Source: Cynocephalus volans (taxonomy: Eukaryota > Chordata > Mammalia > Dermoptera > Cynocephalidae). From it: 64,000 nucleotides of DNA. Under the pieces are notes generated by a model that was given only the letters and a program-made list of their open reading frames with translations, was not told where the DNA came from and did no database searches. A program made the position numbers and the translations under genes. Location: the NCBI RefSeq assembly GCF_027409185.1, contig NC_084461.1:139917001-139981000 (forward strand), written 5' to 3'. Shown here piece after piece: positions 47,050 through 59,615 of the stretch; the first letter of the stretch is position 1; every line of letters starts with the position of its first letter.

Positions 47050-47486
47050 TGTCAATCCATTTTATGTTGCTATAACGGAGTACTTGAGACTGGGCAATTT
47101 ATAAAGAAGAGAAGTCTAAATAGCTCACAGTTCTGGTGGCTGGAAAGTTCAAGATAGTGCAGCTGCATCTGGCAAGGGCCTCATGCTACTTTGACTTATG
47201 ACAGAAAGCAGAAGTGGAGCTGATGTGTGCAAAGAGGTCCCCTGTGAGACAGGAAGCAAGATGAGAAACTGAGGAAGTCAGACTCTTTAACAATATGCTC
47301 TCTTGAAGACTAATCTATTCCTGCTGGAATGAGAACTCACTCACTCCTAGGAAAGGTAATTAATCTATTCATGAGGGATCTGTCCCCATGACCAAAACAT
47401 GTCCCACTAGGCCCCAGGTCCCAACACTGCCGCATTAGGGATACAATGTCAACATGAATTTTGGTGAGAACATCCAGACTGTAGCA
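47050..47486 (-). mobile_element. Solo MaLR LTR (MST-like)
   Basis: The plus strand reads TGTCAATCCATTTTATGTTG, 'gagactgggcaatttataaa', 'attcatgagggatctgtccc', ending 'ccagactgtagca'. Flanks 'accat' (47045-47049) and 'accaa' (47487-47491) are a near-perfect 5-bp target duplication. Confidence 0.87.
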
Positions 47487-47489
47487 ACC

Positions 47490-48415
47490 AATAATGCTTT
47501 CCAAAGCTGGTATGTGAAACTTGCCCTTCTCTTTGGGCTATTCCAGCCACAGAGGAGTGTTTCCTTACATTAGACTATTCTTGAGGTGTTTTCCTTTTTT
47601 TCATGTGGTATTGGTTGCTATCCCATGCTTGCCATTATCTATATATTAATTTTTGGCATTGTAGTAAATTCTAGGAACACCAATAAGACCACACCATGAA
47701 GTTAAATCCCTTTAAATCCTTTTGTTTTTTTTCCCTGTTTCTTGGGGGTGGTGGGGGTGGTGGTGGTGGTGATGCTAGTTTCTTTTCCCCGCCGTGGGAA
47801 GAACAAAGTTAAAAAAAATGTTTCCGGGAGTGGATGTATCGTTTATAGAGAATTTTTCTAATGTTCATTATTCTTTAGTCTTTTTAATTGCTTTGTGTTT
47901 GTTCTCCCATTTGCTTAAGGCTACTGGATCAACTTTCCTATAAGAATAGTAAAGAAATTAATCATGAGGATCTGGGTTGATGGAAAGGATTTGACAGAAT
48001 ATATTTTCCTTTTGTCAAGAAATGCCAAAGGTGATGATACTTCTTTAAATATATCAAAACCAGGAAACCAAGTAGGGAATTGTTGATACCAGTAAAATGA
48101 TCATATATAAAAGGTTTGTTGGGGTAACATGAACTTGTCAGAGATTCTCCACTCCTTAAAGTTTACTTTTATACTTCTCTGAGAAAGACTTTCTCAGGAA
48201 TTTTGGAGGAGGTAGTTGTGAATGCTACACACCAGCATCTCACAAAGTGAGTTGTATGGAATATTAAAGAGTAGAGTGGATATCCTTTGTGCCTGCCTTG
48301 AAGCTATTTCTTTCTGCTGGTAGCAACGCCCTGATTTGCCTTTGAGAAACCAGCCCTCTCACTGTTGGTCCATGTGGTTTGAGTAGGACTGAGTCTATAC
48401 GCAGGGCTCCAGAGG
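47490..48415. other. Unassigned DNA with a (GGT)n run
   Basis: A GGT-type microsatellite lies at 47747-47772. No family is otherwise recognised. Confidence 0.4.
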
Positions 48416-48419
48416 TGGG

Positions 48420-48850
48420 CACCTGGCCCAGGGCTATTTAATCACTACATTCCATCTCAGCAGTCTTAGGAACTGGTGCAGGGATAACCATGTGACCAAA
48501 GACAGTCCAGTAAGATTTAGCCTGGGCCCTTTCTGGAATTATTGAGAGAGAAGCTCCTTTTTTTCACTGGGATTGATGAAAAAGAGAGGATATCAGCCCA
48601 GCGCTGATGGTCGTCTTTCTGCCTTGTGGAAGGAGCCTGTTTGATTGAAGCCAACGCAAAGGAACGCAGAGCCCAGAAACGGAGACAGAGTAAGTCATCA
48701 TGACATGTCCAAGACCCTGAGTCCTGCTAGGTCTAAAGCCAGCCCTACCCCTGGACTTAAATAAATTAATTTTTCTGTTTTCACTAGTTTCTGTTGGGCT
48801 TCTCTCACTTGCCACCAAAAGAGCTTTGGCTAATTGAAGAAGTGTTATGT
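48420..48850 (+). repeat. LTR-like repeat
   Basis: The right end has AAATAAATTAATTTTTCTG then 'gtttctgttgggcttctctc' and 'acttgccaccaaaagagctt', similar in organisation to the LTR-like end near 10800-10880. The family is not assigned. Confidence 0.45.
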
Positions 48851-48869
48851 GAAGATGATCTGTCATCAA

Positions 48870-49310
48870 ATGTGTGTGGGAAACCCTGGGCATATTAGTT
48901 TGGGGTGTCCCAGAAGTAGACCCTGCAGTTGGATGTGTGTACAAGTAGTTTCTTTGGGAGGAGGGGAGTGGGAAAGACAAGGAAGGGAAGGCATCTAATA
49001 AAGAGGTTCTTATCAAGCCGGCAACCACTGTGGGTTACTAGAACTTAATCCCATGGGGCAACTATGGGAGACAGTGGAAAACAATATCTCCGTGTTATCC
49101 CAACAAAACACCAAGGAAGCTGGGATATTTATTGGTTGAGGACTGTTCTTGGGTGTTAATTCCATGGTACTTCAGGTCTGCTCTGAGGGAGAGACCACAA
49201 AGAGGTGCAGATATTGGCATTTGGAAGTCAACAGGACTCAAGGGATGTGAGCTAAACAAAGCTACCATTTCTTTACTTCAGAACTTCTTACAGCCTTTAA
49301 TATGCTAATG
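48870..49310. repeat. Possible unclassified repeat
   Basis: Phrases such as 'gttcttatcaagccggcaac' and 'caacaggactcaagggatgt' look like interspersed-repeat wording, but I cannot assign a family. Confidence 0.3.
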
Positions 49311-49339
49311 TAGATATTGAATATTCAAAGATGAAGTTA

Positions 49340-49442
49340 TGGTGTGCAGTGTTTTCCAAATTTATTTTACCATAGAGCCTTTTCTTTGTGGATTATCCTT
49401 GGAATTTATAGTCTACAGCACACGCCTTGAGAAATGCTGTCT
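49340..49442. mobile_element. Possible short hAT element
   Basis: Starts 'cagtgttttccaaatttatt' and ends 'ccttgagaaatgctgtc', resembling hAT-Charlie inverted ends. Confidence 0.45.
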
Positions 49443-49517
49443 TAGAATATCCTAGTATTAAGGCATAACCTAGCTATAAAAACTTACAGGATATTTCAAA
49501 ATAGCAAGAAGAGAGGA

Positions 49518-49685
49518 TTTTGAAAGTTCTCACCACTAAGAAATGATAGATATCTGAGGTGATGGATATGCCAATTATCCTGGTTTGACTATTGTGTACA
49601 TGTGTTGAAACATCACACTGTACCCATACATTTGTACAATTATAATGTAGCAATTACAAATAAACAACAGAAAAAGGAAACAAAA
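49518..49685 (+). mobile_element. L1 3' end
   Basis: 'ctgaggtgatggatatgcca', 'tgttgaaacatcacactgta', 'cccatacatttgtacaatta', then an A-rich tail with CAAAA units. Confidence 0.75.
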
Positions 49686-49794
49686 CAAAACAAAAATTTG
49701 CAGGACTCAATTGCATACACTTCAAAATTTTGAAGGAATCATTGGATAAAATTGTCAAACCTACAGCCAGCAAGTGTGATTTTTACGTATTTTA

Positions 49795-49965
49795 AAATTT
49801 AACAAAGGACTACTGTAAATGATTCTACCGTCTCATCATCATTTGAACAGTGATGCAACAAAGGTCCAGGGAGCTCCAGTTACTTGCTTAAAGCTGTTAA
49901 TGAGTTCGTGCAAAGTCAGGACTGGAGTCTAAACTTGGTTTTTTTTACCCTCCAACTAAACTACT
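49795..49965 (-). mobile_element. MIR SINE
   Basis: 'cagttacttgcttaaagctg' and 'aagtcaggactggagtctaa' follow the antisense MIR core order. Confidence 0.55.
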
Positions 49966-49969
49966 GACT

Positions 49970-51300
49970 CTCAGTAGATCAAGCATTTTAAGTTAAAGGT
50001 GAGACTGTGTTGGAATCACATTCTGTCCTGTGATCTTTCAAATGTGTCACCAATCTTCTCCCACTACTTTTCTTTGTTGATAAATATTTGTTTTAACAGG
50101 TAGCAGGATGTGGGGTTGTTTTCCAGATCAATTTTGCAAATAAAGGTCTGTGGCACTGTGTACCATTTCCCTGAGGTTTCATTCTCTAGATTTGGGATTT
50201 TGCTCTGGCTTTGTCAAGAAGTCTATGTTTCTCCCACTTGCATTTCTAGATCGTGGACATAAATATGCCTAAGCTCATAGACACCAATGAGTCAGAAAGA
50301 CTGGTTAGGTCATGGACCAGCTTGTGGATAAATCCTTGTGCCACTGAGCATGATTAGAAGAAACAGGAGCTTTAAGGTGTAGCCATATTTATTAGGCAGT
50401 TATAGGCATTCTCAAAGTCTTGGCAAATGTGTATACAATAGGTATGTACCCATACAAAGGCTTAGCATGCTGACTTCTGATTACCCAGAATGCTTTGCCC
50501 AAGTAAGTGGGTTTTTATGTCCAGGGACATGGCCTTGGTTCTCAGACTGAGGGAGCTAATGGGGAGGCATTTCTGCAGGGGATAAAGAACAAGGAGTTAT
50601 TGTTTGTTCTTATCCTCTCTTCCTAGGGTGATAAATGGCAATGAATAGGGTTTGCTGCTGGCTATTCCTGACCATCAACCTTTTTATGCTGTCAGCTACC
50701 TTATATGTTCTTATATATTGATGCTCACAAACGTGAGGTGTAAATCACTGGAGGTCTGTATGGTAGAGGCAGTAACAAAAGATCTTCTAGTAATCAGTAA
50801 TATCATTGCCAACCATGGCCTCTCCGATCTATTTCTTCTCATCTTCCAAGACAAAGGAAAAGAAATGTACAGTTCATTAGGTAACTGAGTTGTGAAAATA
50901 GTTCCATTTTTCTTGAAACAGTTATAGAGATTTAGAGGCTTGCTTTCATTAAAATTGCTGTGCAGAAATGTCTACGATGTATCTTTATTATGATTTACTT
51001 ATATGCACTATGTATAAATACCAAATATTTAACCAGCCATCTCCCTCTATCATTTCTGGGATTTCAAAATTTAGTATTAGATTTTAAATGATATTATCTA
51101 CGCAAATGTAGGGAAACTTTCTTAAACGTGCCTCTTTATTATGTAGCTCTGGATAAAACATGGGTCAAATTATACACACTGGAACACGACTCCATTGAAT
51201 AAAATGTCAATACAATGTGATAAGCTCATAAATGGTTAGTTTTATCATACAACATTAGTATTTTAATGGAACGGCTATTACCATTAGATATATCCTTCAA
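49970..51300. other. Unassigned non-coding DNA
   Basis: No gene recognised. 50340-50640 has an LTR-like look ('atatttattaggcagttata') but no family or target duplication was established. Confidence 0.35.
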
Positions 51301-51309
51301 GTTTTAGGA

Positions 51310-51570
51310 GTCACTCATATGGTCTCAGAATGGTGCTCATCTTCTGGTGGGTACACAAGTAAAAGAGAGTCATAGTCTTTGCTTTCCAAGAGTTAATAAT
51401 CAGTCTGGCTAGACATGTATTTGTGGTATGTAGAAGAAAATACCCAAATATCATCAGGCACTAAAGTATGTGATGTAGACTTTGAGAGAAATATGCGTTC
51501 ACAAGAAGTAAGAATCATTGTGGGCTGAGAAGGTTGGAGCGGGCTTCCTGGAGGAGGGAAGAGTGACTTT
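51310..51570 (-). mobile_element. L2 fragment
   Basis: 'agtctttgctttccaagagt', 'aggttggagcgggcttcctg', 'gaggagggaagag' fit antisense L2. Confidence 0.5.
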
Positions 51571-51929
51571 GTTCAGTATTTCATGCCTCTGGTGCTCTGA
51601 AATTTGTTGCTGAGTTTACTATTTGCTCGGTGCTTGTGGGTCAACATTCAGTCCAATTTATCTGTTCTCACAGGTGGATACAATGGATCTGATTGTCCTA
51701 CAAACGTTCTCTTCTTTCTACCAAAGGAATGACTCTTTCAATATGACTGTTCAGATAGTATTTTGTATCATCTATCTTTTCTTTTCATGTTATCTTTGGG
51801 TTAGATACTAGGGTACAAAGATGTATTTCAAATTTAATTTTTTGGTTCTGTATACTCTTTTGAAACGAAATGGCTTTTCTTAAAAGAGTAATGTGTTATG
51901 AGAGCTTTTCTCAGAAGACTGGTATGATG

Positions 51930-52530
51930 TAGCAGAAAGAACAACAAGATTGATAGTCAGGAGATCTAGAGTCCTGGCCCCAAAATGTCGTGAGGGATAT
52001 TGATCAAGTAACTGAACTTCTCTTAGTATCAGTTTTCTCATCTATAAAATAGAAAAATATGACATATCCACCTACCTCCTATGTTGCTGTAAAGATCAAA
52101 GGAGATAATGCAAGTAAAAACATTTTTAAAACTTGCAATACCTGGGGCTGGCCTGTGGCTCACTTGGGAGAGTGTGGCGCTGATAACACCAAGGCCATGG
52201 GTTCGGATCCCTATATAGGGATGGCTGGTTAGCTCACTTGGGAGAGCTTGGTGCTGACAACACCAAGTCAAGGGTTAAGATCCCCTTACTGGTCATCTTT
52301 TTAAAAAAAAAAAGCAAAAAAACAAAACAAAACATTGCAATACCTGATACAAATATGAAGTATTACTAATGCAACCTTATACAAATGCATCATTTTTCTC
52401 ATTTGTAAAATGGAGACAGGAATTGTATCTATATCATTGGGTTATTCTGGGAAGTAAATGGAATTGAACATATAAAAAAAGCCTTATAGAATAGTTTGTG
52501 GCAAGTGGTAAATGCTCAATAAATCTAGAA
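51930..52530 (+). mobile_element. MIR sequence split by a CYN SINE
   Basis: The first MIR ('gtcaggagatctagagtcct', 'cagttttctcatctataaaa') runs to 52143. A second MIR-like stretch at 52380-52530 ('tttctcatttgtaaaatgga', 'aagtggtaaatgctcaataa') follows the CYN insertion. They are probably two MIR copies. Confidence 0.7.
52144..52334 (+). mobile_element. CYN-type SINE, dimer
   Basis: First unit 'ggcctgtggctcacttggga' with 'gggttcggatccctatatag'; second unit 'ggctggttagctcacttggg' with 'caagggttaagatcccctta'; then an A-rich tail. The 11-bp duplication 'ttgcaatacct' is at 52133-52143 and 52335-52345. The second unit is very close to a tRNA-Ile sequence. Confidence 0.94.
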
Positions 52531-52559
52531 ATTACTAGAATAAATAAATAACTTATGAG

Positions 52560-53585
52560 ATAAAAGACCCTTTGATCTTAAAGCCCTCCCCAAAAGTTTT
52601 TGCTTGTATTATTTTTACTAGTCAAAATTTGTCTTTCCCTTCAATGTGAAAAAATGTCATCTTTGAGCGAAGTCCACCATGCACCAATTAGTTTCCACTT
52701 TTAATCAGTGCTACTCAGATCAGAAAGGTAAACTAGTCATGTGGTTCTGCTCAGAGGGGTCCAGTCGAGAGTGGAAATCAATTATATCAGAGATTCTCCA
52801 AGTGCAGTCCAAGGTCTGGTCTCCTCTATTATTCATGCTGTAATATGATACCATCTATACTTTAGTTTTTGGCATAAATTAATAATTTGATATTGAATTA
52901 ATAATTATCCATTGAATATGAACCAGACATCACCTCACTGGTGTCTCACTGAAAGCAGTGAATTTACCCCCAGGCATTTTGGGAAGGTTTTCTGAGCGTG
53001 AAGTGGATGAACTTGGACCATCAGTGGTGAGTGCCTTGATAAAGTGACCTCTGGATCAAGTCCTCCTTGGATTAGTCCTCCTTTGACTGTAGTTTTCTGT
53101 GAAGCTACCATCTGAAAAAAAATGCTGTGGGTACACATTAGATAAAGCTGCTCATGCTCCTACAGGGAGGGGCAGTTTCTTCAGAGGCCTATACATGTAT
53201 CTTACACTTGTATGCTGTTCTCAGACCTCATGTGTGTATGGATATATTTTTTGGAAATGGAGCAGAAAATTCCCGCAGAGGAAAATAAGTTTTTCTGGAA
53301 AGATGAAAGGTCCTGGAAGGTGTATAATTCTTCTCTAATTGAACATATTTTTTGTCAGAAGAATCTCTCATAACTAAGGGTATCCAACTCGTCAGCCTTT
53401 ATCTCCCCCCAGGGTCATGCTTTCAGTCTCTCAAACTGAAACCCGCAGAGGAAGCTGTTAGGAAAAACTCTGGTCTGCTCTGATGTGGTCTGCTGTAGCT
53501 GAGGGTCAGTCGTGAGCCCATTTGGAGTGAGTGCGTAGTTATCGGCCTCCTGGGTTTCAGGGTGTGGCAGATACTGCTCACTGTA
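52560..53585. other. Unassigned non-coding DNA
   Basis: No repeat family or convincing coding frame recognised. Confidence 0.4.
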
Positions 53586-53589
53586 GTCT

Positions 53590-53910
53590 GTTACTTTATC
53601 ACCATGCATACGGTGAAACTTACACTTCCCTGCCTCCTCTGCACTTAGGCAGGAGTGTGACCGAGATCGGGCCGCTGGCATGTGGGATCAAGTGTTGGAT
53701 GCCACTTCTAGGCCTGGCCTCTAAGACCTACCCTGATTGTGCATTCTTCCTCCTCTGCACCGCTGGCTCGGATTGGAGTCCCAAATAGGAGAAACCCGAG
53801 TTTCTGAATCATCAGTTGAAGAAGAGCTGCTTGAACATTACATGAAACAAATTTTTACCATTGTAAGCCTCTCAGTTTTTTATTACTATGGCTAATCTGC
53901 CTGTGTGATA
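53590..53910 (+). repeat. Possible degraded LTR
   Basis: 'aggcaggagtgtgaccgaga', 'ggatgccacttctaggcctg' and 'gtaagcctctcagtttttta' resemble an MLT1-like series, but weakly. Confidence 0.35.
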
Positions 53911-53914
53911 TGCA

Positions 53915-55750
53915 GAAGAAGGCGACCATCATTAAGCAGAGCATGTTCCTTCCAATGAGTATCTACACTAAACTTAACAGTGCATTCTACAACTCAAACA
54001 ATCATAGGCTTGTAGCAAGCATCAGGTAAGCACAGGACTCTTCTGGAACAAGATTGTTAACATGTGAGTTGTTTTTTAGGAGAATCATTTCACATAAATC
54101 CACAGAAACTATTTGGATGAACTCAGGAGGTGACCAGACTCATTACATGGAAATGAATTCAAATAGCTTGCTGGGTGTGCTTTTAGGAGTATTTCCCCAT
54201 TTTTCTTTGTGAATTTCCCAGAGTACTTCAAAATCCTCATTATTAGAATCCTTAACCAGAGGGTTAGAAACTTACTTCAGGAGGCTCCTGTAAAGATGCA
54301 TATATGTTACATGGGGGAGGTACCAGATTAACCAATTCATACCCATTAGTAGCATGCAGCTTCTCAGGTTCTGAGCAGAGTGTATGATACTGAAGGGATG
54401 ATACATTGTTGATGGGGGCAGAGAGGGTGAGCTGAGGTGGAAATGTTCAGAATGAGGGGGACTTACCGTGGGTAAGGAGGATCTGGTTGGGAGACTACAC
54501 TTCAGGGACCCAGGGCACCTGGGAGGGTGGCTCCAAGAGGAAAGAGGGCTGGAGAAATAGGATGGAGAGGGGAGAGAGATGGAAGAGGAGAAGCAGACAA
54601 ACTGCCCCCATCATGAAGTTTAGCTTCGTAAAAAAAAAGTTCAGAACGCTTTTAATGAAAATCTCTGGGCTTTATTCCAGAGCAGGGGAGAAGCACTAGT
54701 CTCTCTGTCACTTACTAGCAGGTAAGAGTTATTTGTTTTTTTTTAATAGATAGATAAGTAAGGTATAGTTTTCTCCTAAATTGATCACGTCTTTTCCTGA
54801 GATGCTGTTAAGCAGCTGGATTCTATCCCTCTGAGTGTCTCTGAAGCAATTCAGAGATCTTTAAAGTGCTGTTTTGGTTAAGACCTAGAACTGGTGTTGA
54901 CATTAGTCGGCTAATCTCATCTCAATCCGAAAATGATGGATTAGAAGAAGAAATTATCATATAAAAAGTTTTTCCAAACTGATATCTGTGTCATAGTCAG
55001 ATATTCCTGCTCACTATTCTCTTCTTTATCTGGCTCCTCCAACTTTGGCGACTTTAGAAGTTCAGAATCAAGCTTAAGCTGCTGGAAAACCTCTGCCTCC
55101 GCTAAGGATAAAAGAAAGAAGGTACAAAGAAAGAGGAAAAAGTAGCAATCTATTCCCTTAATATACTCCCAGAACTGCTGATTTCAGGCACACATGTTGG
55201 TTGTTAGCCTGTCTTTGATAGGTTTTGTGGTTTTGAGTTCGGGGTAGCGTGTGTATGTATCTGTCTTGCTGACCTAATTACTGAAGCTTCTGTTTTTACA
55301 TCAGTCCCCAACCACCTTTTATTAGCTCTCTACAGACTGTGAGCTCTTTGCAGGCAGAGACACCTTCAGTTACTCCGTGTCCTGACACACGGTGCTTGCT
55401 TACGCACGGCAGGCAGAGCGAAAATGTTTAAGCGAGCCAAGCAGCTGTGAATCCTCGCTATTTTTCTTCTCCACCATGAGAGAGCCAAGCAACCACCTCC
55501 ACTAAATGCAATCTCCCCACAAAGAGATTTCTCTTAAAGACAAATGCAGTGAAGCTGAGAGTTGAGTTTGATCGTAACACCTTCCCCCTGACAATTTTCG
55601 CTGGGTACACTGACTGATTTCCCTTAGCTGCAGTCTGATTGTTTTTTGCGGGCTTTGGCACAGGTAAATGTTTGTCTTTCTGGCTAACATGCATATTCAT
55701 TTTGTGTTTGCCATGGAAAAGACTCCACCTGATCTTTAGGGTACAATGAG
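53915..55750. other. Unassigned non-coding DNA
   Basis: Includes a purine-rich stretch at 54520-54600. The 98-codon minus frame at 55458-55754 has no known motif. No repeat named. Confidence 0.4.
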
Positions 55751-55762
55751 TCATTCAGTTGT

Positions 55763-56230
55763 GTGGAACTCACTAAAATGTTCTCTGAATTTTCTAAACC
55801 CCTCATCTTCAGCTTCGGTCATGACTGTGTCCTCTCTCTCATCTCTGAGGGCCTTTGCTTATTCCATGTTTCTCAAGGCAGGCTACTGGAGTGTAGCAGA
55901 CAGGACACTTTCAGCTGTAAGGATAAAGAAACCCAGTATAAAGTGCTGGAACAATCTGACATTTTTGTGATGTCAAATAATAAGAAGTTTAGAGATAGGG
56001 TAGTTGTAGAGTTGATGCATTGGGAGGTTCAGCCAGGTGAAGTACCTGGATTATTTTCATCTGTTTGTTCTGCCATCTTTAGCATATCTGCTTTGGTCCT
56101 CAGACTGACATCTTCTTGTGATTGCAATAAAGCTGCTGCTGCTCCAGGCATTGCCTCTTCACCAGCTATGCTAAGAGCAAAACTTGGGCAAAAACCTTTC
56201 CCAGAAATCCCTTTTCAGATCACCTCTTAA
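55763..56230 (+). other. 155-codon open frame, probably non-coding
   Basis: No domain recognised and no flanking gene structure. A second frame of 128 codons follows immediately at 56230-56616. Both are more likely chance frames or an unrecognised repeat. Confidence 0.25.
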
Positions 56231-56634
56231 TGTTACTGGTTCAAACTGGGCCATGCACCCACCCTTCAACCAATCACTGGAATAGAATTGTAATTACCAT
56301 GATTAGATTAGATTCATTAAGATTTACCCTTGGGAACCGGGAAGGACTCTGCCTCTTTTGCAAAGGGCTGTCACAGGAAGTAAAAGGGATGCAATTGTGG
56401 GTTTCCTCGGAAAACTTTGACTTCAGGAATGGAAGAGGCTTCATTCACCCAGTCAGAGGCTTGTTTGGGCAACTCCCACTGGGACCCCCATGCCTTACCC
56501 ATCTTTGTAACTTCTCACTCTCTTGGACCCAGTCACACATGCAAACTTACTGTTTGACAGATAACTTGCCTCACCACTGGACATTAGCTTCCACCCTGAG
56601 CCTCAGGATTCGCTAGTGGGCAGGTACAGGTTTT

Positions 56635-58570
56635 TTTTTTTTTTTACCAAAACCTTATTAAAAATTCAAAACAGGAACAGAAGTTCTAAAGTAGGAAATT
56701 GAGAGTCTTGCTCTTCCCTTATGCAAATCCCACTATTCAGATATGTCACTATAAAATTTTTATCTTTCTAGAATTCATGATAGCAGGTTTAAAAAAATAT
56801 ACAATGAGGACATGTTTAGGGGAAGAGGTGACATCTTTGTAACTAAAGCTATAGCCTGGACCCTTCAGAGTGATCTTTTCCTGGATTCTCTAATCCCACA
56901 CTGTGCAAGCCACCCAGGCCAGCCTAGACCATGGTGATGCCCAGAACTGGAGCAGAGAGTTTCTCTCTTGGACATGGTAAGTCGCTATTCAACTTCAAAG
57001 CATCAGACAATGATGAATTTTTCCAGAACATTGCACCTACTTTTTTTTTTTTTTTATAAAACATATTAGTGTTGTTATAAATCAATGAACATGGTTCATA
57101 ATAGCAATAATGCCCTTGAAATCTGTTAATCCTGCCATCAAAGAATGGTATACCAGAGCATTTGCTGCCCTTGGCTTCACCTTGGGCTATTAACTAACAA
57201 ATCAGTTATTAGCTGGTGGTAATGACCAATTTTCGAGAGATGATTGCTTAAATATCACCCACCTTGAAAAGAGAATTATTATTCAACCGAAAACTGAACC
57301 CTTATTTTCAACTCAGCAGAGCTAATGATCTTATCTCACTCCACTTCGCGGCCCCCCAGGGCCCCCCACCCAAGCCCCTCGCCTCCTGGCTACGAGGTGT
57401 GTGGAGATCACATGGTTACATAACTGCTTCCCTCTTGGCCTCAGTGACTTGAGTCCAGGAAAAGTTCCATATTTAATATTTATTCACCAAGCAGCAGTAG
57501 ATGAAGACAGATGGTAATGAAATCAGTCTTGCTGAGAGTGACCACAATGATAATAGATTCTTTATGATGTCCAGGAATTCTGGACTCTTAGACTCTGCTT
57601 AAATGCATGTTGGCGCCAACTCCGTCGTCTTCAGCTTTAATAATCTCGTCATTCTCCTGACCTCTCCTTAGACCAGAGCAGGCAGGCGGTGCTAAAGGCA
57701 TCAATCTGTCTTTCTCCTCATATAAATGCTTTAAACACCTATAGCCACAAATGACTCACCAGCAGAGATTTTTCAGAACAGGAAAAATGAGAAGATAAAA
57801 TAAGGGAGCCCCTTCAGAGCTGGTAGAATGACTGGCACGTGGGTGCGGGCTGGTTTTGCTTGTTCTGACCGTTGGCACAAATCCTTCCGAGCAGCCTAGG
57901 TGACCTGGCTAGGCTTGTGGGGAATTTCAGAATTTCTCTTCTCCAACATCACTTTACGGACCTGGAATGAAACCAGGAGAGAGGGGGGGATGGCCGGGAG
58001 GGCGGTGTGGAATGTGAGGAAAAGGAAGATGTAAAATGAAGCAGAGTTGGCAAAGAATCATGCTCCTATCAAATGAGTAAACTTGGAGGGCTAATTGCAC
58101 TGGAGATAGCACGATCCTGGGTCAGGCAGAGCTTTTTTAAGTAATCTGGCAGCCCTTTTTAGTAATAAAGGGTAAATCATTCTGACGTTCCTTGCTATTG
58201 AAAGCATTAATCATGTTGAATTTCTTTGTTATTCTGGGGTCTGGATCAAGTGTAATTCCATAGGAATTCCATTGTAATCTAGTATCAATTAATCTCTGTG
58301 TTACATAGAGTAGTGCCAGAAAACTTTCTCTGCATATGTTCCCTCGTACATCAGTTATGAGCTTTGTTAGTATCTAACTCTAGCTGGGGAACTGCTGGTC
58401 TCCTCTCTCTTCTTCTCTTTTTCATCTCAGTCATGGAAATGGTCACTTTCCTTGGATAGGAACAACGGCAGCTCACATGTTAAGGAGGACCTTGTTACAC
58501 TAAAGCGTTATGTGAGGTGGGTGGCAAGGATCACGAGAGGGCTAATGACAGTCTCCTGGAGGAGCCAGAA
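56635..58570. other. Mostly repeat-free non-coding DNA
   Basis: T-runs near 56631-56644 and 57041-57054 and a C-rich spot at 57350-57385. The part at 58080-58330 is free of recognisable repeats and holds several ATTA/TAAT motifs, so it is a candidate conserved block (inference). Confidence 0.4.
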
Positions 58571-58574
58571 AAAC

Positions 58575-58700
58575 AGGAGCTCTGCCACTTACTAGCTGTG
58601 CCATGTTTGGGCACGTTACCTAACCTCACTTTCCTTATCTGTCAAATGGACATTATAATGGTTCCTACTACCTGAAGTTTTTGTAAAGGTTGAGCAACAA
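58575..58700 (+). mobile_element. MIR SINE
   Basis: 'ctctgccacttactagctgt', 'acctcactttccttatctgt' is the sense MIR core. Confidence 0.85.
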
Positions 58701-58704
58701 CCAG

Positions 58705-59610
58705 TTGCTCTCCAGTGATGACAATGTCTGCCCAGGAAGGGGATACATTTGATGGGATAGTCCTCAGTCAGTGACACTGCGGGAGTCTTTCTTCCTGGAT
58801 GTATGGTGTGGGGGGACAGCATCACTAGCGTCACTTCCAACTTGCAGGTTTTGAGTGTTTGCATTAGAAACCATGTGTTACTGGCTCCAGGAAACACCTG
58901 CCTGCCTCTTGGCTTTTCTCAGAATATGCTTAAATAATAATAGAGGGTCAGAGGCTGAGATTCTTGGCTTTTCAGTGGTAAATAATGAATGTCACACCAG
59001 CTGCTGGCAGACTCTGAAACCTTCTGTTTTGCAAAGCAGAAGGAAAGAAAAAAAAAATTAAAAAATACCCTATGCATTTATCTGGTCCATCATCTTTAAA
59101 TAGTTCCCTTCACATTTCAAAAATGGTAACTCTATCCTCTTTCCTGGCTGGTTCTCTGCATCCTGCCACAAAACAGGATGACTGGCCCTAGATTTTGACC
59201 TGGTATAAAAAGCAGTATATTTTTATGACCTGGTAACAGTCACATTTCTACACCATAAAATATTAAAGTAGGCATGACAGTGCCTTTAAGATCTTTGAGG
59301 CAGGTGCTATCAAAATGTGCCCCTTTATTATTTATTTATTTGACTCTGTATAGTGAGGCTTAAATGCTTTTCAGGCCAAATAATTAAATTCCATTATGGA
59401 AAGTGGGGATTGTTGGCAAAATGTACTCACTCTTGCTATTAGACCCTTGAGTCCCCAGGGGAACTCCATGGAGGGGAATAAAAATATCTCGCTCACATTT
59501 ATGTGTGAGATATGCAGTATGACATATACTGGGCCCGCAGGAGTGATGCTACATAAACCAAATGGTGAAGGGGGCTGTTAGAGATTTTTTTCTTCTAGCC
59601 AACAATCTCC
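58705..59610. other. Unassigned non-coding DNA
   Basis: Contains an inverted repeat 'ccttctg...cagaagg' around 59019-59042. No repeat family recognised. Confidence 0.4.
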
Positions 59611-59615
59611 TAGAG

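Noticed and set aside
52144..52334. Functional tRNA-Ile gene
   Set aside because: The unit is tRNA-like but belongs to a SINE dimer with an A-tail and target duplication, and the cloverleaf is degraded.
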